Source: an uncultured Oscillospiraceae bacterium
Lineage (GTDB): Bacteria; Bacillota; Clostridia; Oscillospirales; Oscillospiraceae
Length of the DNA: 15,018 nt
Direction: 5' to 3'
NCBI GenBank assembly: GCA_900757655.1
Contig: CAAEOT010000028.1
Location: 1 to 15,018 of the forward strand
The notes under the pieces are model-generated. The model was not told where the DNA came from. It made no database searches and saw only the letters and a list, made by a program, of their open reading frames with translations. Positions 12,917 through 15,018 of this stretch are shown here, piece by piece. Numbering within the stretch: position 1 is the first letter of the stretch; every line of letters starts with the position of its first letter. Made by a program: the position numbers and the translations under genes.

Positions 12917-12929
12917 GCGCGGCTTGCCA
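12911..12929. promoter_or_regulatory. Palindrome forming two back-to-back -35 boxes
   Basis: TGGCAAGC (12911-12918) and GCTTGCCA (12922-12929) are perfect 8-bp arms around GCG. Each arm contains the -35 hexamer TTGCCA of one of the two divergent promoters. The symmetry may only reflect two similar -35 boxes, or it may be a shared operator. Confidence 0.65.
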
Positions 12930-12952
12930 TTCGCGCCCCGACGTGGTATCCT
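12924..12952 (+). promoter_or_regulatory. Predicted promoter of TtcA-like/GNAT operon
   Basis: TTGCCA (12924-12929), a 17-bp spacer and TATCCT (12947-12952) preceded by TGG form an extended -10 promoter facing right. The start is predicted near 12959. A short palindrome CTACCGGGTAG (12951-12961) covers that start point and could be an operator. Confidence 0.65.
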
Positions 12953-13004
12953 ACCGGGTAGTCCCAAAAGGGAGGGGCACTCTTTACAAGCGGGAGCGAT
13001 CAAC

Positions 13005-13877
13005 ATGAGCAGACAACTCGAACCCTATCAGCTGATCGAGCGCAGCATCCAGAAAAAATTCCACAAGGTGCTCTGGACGCCGTTCATCACCGCCATCAAG
13101 CAGTACGAACTCATCGCCCCCGGCGACCGGATCGCGGTGTGCATCTCCGGCGGCAAGGACTCCATGCTCATGGCCAAGCTCCTGCAGCTGCTGCAGCGGC
13201 ACAGCGACGTGCCGTTCGAAGTCGTCAACCTCGTCATGGACCCAGGCTACAACGCCGTCAACCGGCAGAAGATCGAGAGCAACGCAGCGCTGCTGCACAT
13301 CCCAGTCACGATCTTCGAGACGAATATTTTCGATGTCACGAGCGGCATCGAGCAGTCGCCATGCTATCTCTGCGCGCGCATGCGCCGCGGCTATCTCTAC
13401 AGCAAGGCGCGCGAGCTCGGCTGCAACAAGATCGCCCTTGGCCACCACTTCAGCGACGTCATCGAGACGACCGTCATGGGCATGTTCTACGGTTCACAGC
13501 TGCAGGCCATGCCGCCGAAGCTGCGCAGCCGCAATTTCCCGGGCATGGAGCTCATCCGCCCCATGTACTGCATCCACGAGGACGACATCATCGCCTGGCA
13601 GCGCTATAACGGGTTGGAGTTCATCCAGTGCGCCTGCCGCTTTACCGAGCGCGCGGCCGCGAACGGCAGCGACGGCAGCAGCTCCAAGCGGCAGGAGGTC
13701 AAGCTGCTGCTGCGCGAGCTGCGGCGCAAGAATCCCGACATTGAAAAGAGTATTTTTCACAGCATTCACTCCGTCTGTCTGGATACGATGGTCGGCTACA
13801 AGTCCGGCGGCGTGGAGCACACGTTCGCCGACTGCTACCGCGAGCGCGGTGAGATGGAAAAGGAGGAAACGGAATGA
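13005..13877 (+). CDS. TtcA-family tRNA 2-thiocytidine-type PP-loop ATPase
   Basis: A 290-residue cytoplasmic protein of the TtcA/TilS-like ATP-pyrophosphatase family. TtcA adenylates and thiolates cytidine 32 in tRNA using a 4Fe-4S cluster. The PP-loop SGGKDS is at residues 48-53. A CxxC pair, Cys120 and Cys123 in SPCYLCARMRRG, and a third cysteine (Cys209 or Cys211 in IQCACRF) fit the three cluster ligands of TtcA. LGHHFSDVIETTVM is the family's GHxxxDxxET block. Start ATG 13005 follows GGGAG (12992-12996); an upstream in-frame ATG at 12888 lies in the promoter region. The length is close to that of known TtcA proteins. Clostridia carry several TtcA-like paralogues of unproven target, so thiolation of cytidine 32 is only the likeliest reading. 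The gene ends in a 4-nt ATGA overlap with the acetyltransferase. Confidence 0.88.
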   Translation: MSRQLEPYQLIERSIQKKFHKVLWTPFITAIKQYELIAPGDRIAVCISGGKDSMLMAKLLQLLQRHSDVPFEVVNLVMDPGYNAVNRQKIESNAALLHIPVTIFETNIFDVTSGIEQSPCYLCARMRRGYLYSKARELGCNKIALGHHFSDVIETTVMGMFYGSQLQAMPPKLRSRNFPGMELIRPMYCIHEDDIIAWQRYNGLEFIQCACRFTERAAANGSDGSSSKRQEVKLLLRELRRKNPDIEKSIFHSIHSVCLDTMVGYKSGGVEHTFADCYRERGEMEKEETE

Positions 13878-14419
13878 TGCCCATCGAGCGCATGCGCCCG
13901 GAGGATTTTGACGCGGTTTTCCGCTTGCTTTCCCAGAGCTTCCCGGCCGGGGAGCGGCGGGACACGGCGGGGCAGCGCGCGCTGCTTTCGGACAGCGCCT
14001 ATCGGATCGACATTCTGCGCGCGCCGTCCGGCGGCGTGCAGGCGCTGATGGCGTTGTGGGACTTTGACGATTTTGTCTTTTTCGAGCACTTTGCCGTGGA
14101 CCCCGCCTGCCGCAATGGCGGCATCGGCGGGCAGATGCTCGATGCACTGCTCGCACGCTATGATAAGCCCGCCTGTCTGGAGGCGGAGCTGCCGGAGACG
14201 GAACTGGCCGCGCGGCGCATCGGATTTTACGAGCGCCACGGCTTTACCGTCAACGCGGCGTACCCCTACCGGCAGCCGGCGCTCACGCCGGGCGGCAGCC
14301 CGATCCCGCTGTACCTGCTCACGACCGGCGGCGCGCGCACGCCCTCCGAGCTGCGTGCGATGGAGACGCTCGTGCACACGCGCGTGTATGGCTGCCCGCC
14401 CGCCGACACAATGGAATAA
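13874..14419 (+). CDS. GNAT-family N-acetyltransferase
   Basis: A 181-residue protein of the GNAT acetyl-CoA-dependent acyltransferase superfamily. The N-terminus (IERMRPEDFDAVFRLLSQSFP) is the usual beta1-alpha1 region. The acetyl-CoA pyrophosphate loop appears as FAVDPACRNGGIGGQML (about residues 72-88), fitting the Q/RxxGxG/A pattern. AARRIGFYERHGFTV is the family's C-terminal motif B. It starts at 13874, overlapping the TtcA-like stop as ATGATG, or possibly at the second ATG at 13877; AGGAGG (13861-13866) serves both. The tight overlap shows co-translation with the TtcA-like gene. The substrate (protein, tRNA or small amine) cannot be told. Confidence 0.88.
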   Translation: MMPIERMRPEDFDAVFRLLSQSFPAGERRDTAGQRALLSDSAYRIDILRAPSGGVQALMALWDFDDFVFFEHFAVDPACRNGGIGGQMLDALLARYDKPACLEAELPETELAARRIGFYERHGFTVNAAYPYRQPALTPGGSPIPLYLLTTGGARTPSELRAMETLVHTRVYGCPPADTME

Positions 14420-14425
14420 AGCGAC

Positions 14426-14460
14426 CAGCCGGGGACTGCGGTTTGTGCAGTCCCCGGCTG
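14426..14460. terminator. Terminator between GNAT and SWIM genes
   Basis: CAGCCGGGGACTGC (14426-14439) and GCAGTCCCCGGCTG (14447-14460) form a perfect 14-bp stem with a 7-nt loop, followed by TTTGTC on the + strand. It lies 6 nt past the GNAT stop and 4 nt past the convergent SWIM stop, so it probably serves both. Confidence 0.88.
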
Positions 14461-14464
14461 TTTG

Positions 14465-15018
14465 TCAGGTCAGCGTGATGCTTACGGGGGTATCGCCGCT
14501 GCCCGTGAAGAGAGAAAACGTTTGCTTGCTCACGGAGGCAAAATATCCGCTCTCGGCAATGGCATCCGGCCAGTGCTCGTGGATCTTCTCCAGTGTTTCA
14601 CGCAGCTGCAGCAGCACGGCGGCGCCGTGCTTGCAGAGGCCGGTTTCGTAGCAGCTGCAGGTGAGCGCGCTGACGGAGTCGTCGGCATAGGTGAATGTGA
14701 TCTCATACGGCACGGTGCCGTTCACGATGGCGTGGCCGGCCGTGCCGTCCACAGACAGGTAGATCACCCGGTTTTCCATGTAGTATGCGTGGCCTTTTTC
14801 GGCGACGCCGGCCGGGATGGACAGCTGCTCGAGCGCATACACCGGTCCGGGGCCGTGCCCGACGGCATATTCCCCGTCTGCCTCCGGCGGCAGAAACCAG
14901 CCGCGTACCTGTCGGAACGGCAGCACGTTCGGCTCCAGCGTGACGAGGTGCGCGCCCAGCGCGTAAAACGTGCCGTGCACGTTCCTGTCCGCCGCGCCGA
15001 TCACGCGCTCGTAGTCCC
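14465..15018 (-). CDS. SWIM zinc-finger protein (C-terminal part, truncated by window)
   Basis: The last 183 residues of a protein whose start lies beyond 15018; the frame stays open to the edge, and an internal GTG at 15004 is not a convincing start. The SWIM zinc finger CxCx6CxH is visible as CSCYETGLCKH, about 65 residues before the C-terminus. Before it is the beta-rich lead-in typical of SWIM domains (RVIYLSVDG, then YEITFTYADDSVSALTC). SWIM modules bind DNA or proteins and often accompany SNF2-type ATPases in Firmicutes. The upstream stretch (HGTFYALGAHLVTLEPNVLP and following) belongs to a domain I do not recognise. The gene converges on the GNAT gene and shares its terminator. Confidence 0.8.
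   Translation of the reverse strand, partial: DYERVIGAADRNVHGTFYALGAHLVTLEPNVLPFRQVRGWFLPPEADGEYAVGHGPGPVYALEQLSIPAGVAEKGHAYYMENRVIYLSVDGTAGHAIVNGTVPYEITFTYADDSVSALTCSCYETGLCKHGAAVLLQLRETLEKIHEHWPDAIAESGYFASVSKQTFSLFTGSGDTPVSITLT

Noticed and set aside
1..15018. Mobile element, CRISPR, phage or toxin-antitoxin content
   Set aside because: I found no transposase, integrase, spaced direct repeats, phage structural genes, tRNA-like attachment site or paired small toxin-antitoxin genes in the window.

Overview
The window reads as a Gram-positive, anaerobic-type chromosome. It is GC-rich, has strong AGGAGG-type ribosome binding sites, short intergenic gaps and strong intrinsic terminators. The gene mix (a TtcA-type tRNA thiolase, glutamine-dependent NadE, a SWIM-finger protein, a carboxymuconolactone decarboxylase/cupin fusion, a threonine-proline-linker lipoprotein and a two-subunit CoA-transferase) fits a gut Clostridia member such as the Oscillospiraceae. 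That placement is inference. I see no tRNA or rRNA gene, CRISPR array, insertion sequence or phage gene.

Region 1 (54-6363, all +) looks like a catabolic locus for a small organic acid. In order it holds a sodium:solute symporter, a D-2-hydroxyacid dehydrogenase, an MFS carrier, the A and B subunits of a type I 3-oxoacid/acetate-type CoA-transferase with a 1-nt overlap, and a short-chain dehydrogenase (SDR). Two uptake systems, two hydroxyacid/alcohol dehydrogenases and a CoA-activating enzyme suggest import, oxidation or reduction of a hydroxy- or keto-acid, and activation to the CoA thioester. One reading is ketone-body-like use (3-hydroxybutyrate to acetoacetate to acetoacetyl-CoA); another is a 2-hydroxyacid pathway. 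The substrate is unknown. Hairpins lie between several of these genes, and the CoA-transferase A start has no normal ribosome binding site.

Region 2 (6536-8670, -) is nadE with a structured leader. A likely extended -10 promoter lies at 8641-8670, and a 16-bp perfect hairpin sits almost at the predicted transcript start. A bidirectional terminator at 6479-6517 separates nadE from the convergent SDR.

Region 3 (8710-12176) is a divergent stress-type unit. A MerR regulator (+) with a cysteine at position 52 faces a three-gene operon (-): a flavin reductase with a CX2CX2CX5C motif, a cysteine-nucleophile alpha/beta hydrolase, and a CMD-cupin fusion. The operon promoter has a 19-bp spacer carrying a 20-bp dyad, the hallmark of MerR-activated promoters, and the dyad also covers the predicted start of the merR transcript. 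A small lipoprotein follows merR.

Region 4 (12209-15018) holds an isochorismatase-family hydrolase (-) and a TtcA-like ATP-PP-loop protein (+). They fire from back-to-back promoters whose two -35 boxes are the arms of one palindrome. A GNAT acetyltransferase overlaps the TtcA-like gene by 4 nt. A terminator follows, then the 3' part of a convergent SWIM zinc-finger gene that runs off the window end.

No wholly new system is proven here. The best leads are the unassigned acid-catabolism locus, the odd CoA-transferase start and B-subunit insertion, and the MerR-controlled electrophile/redox operon.
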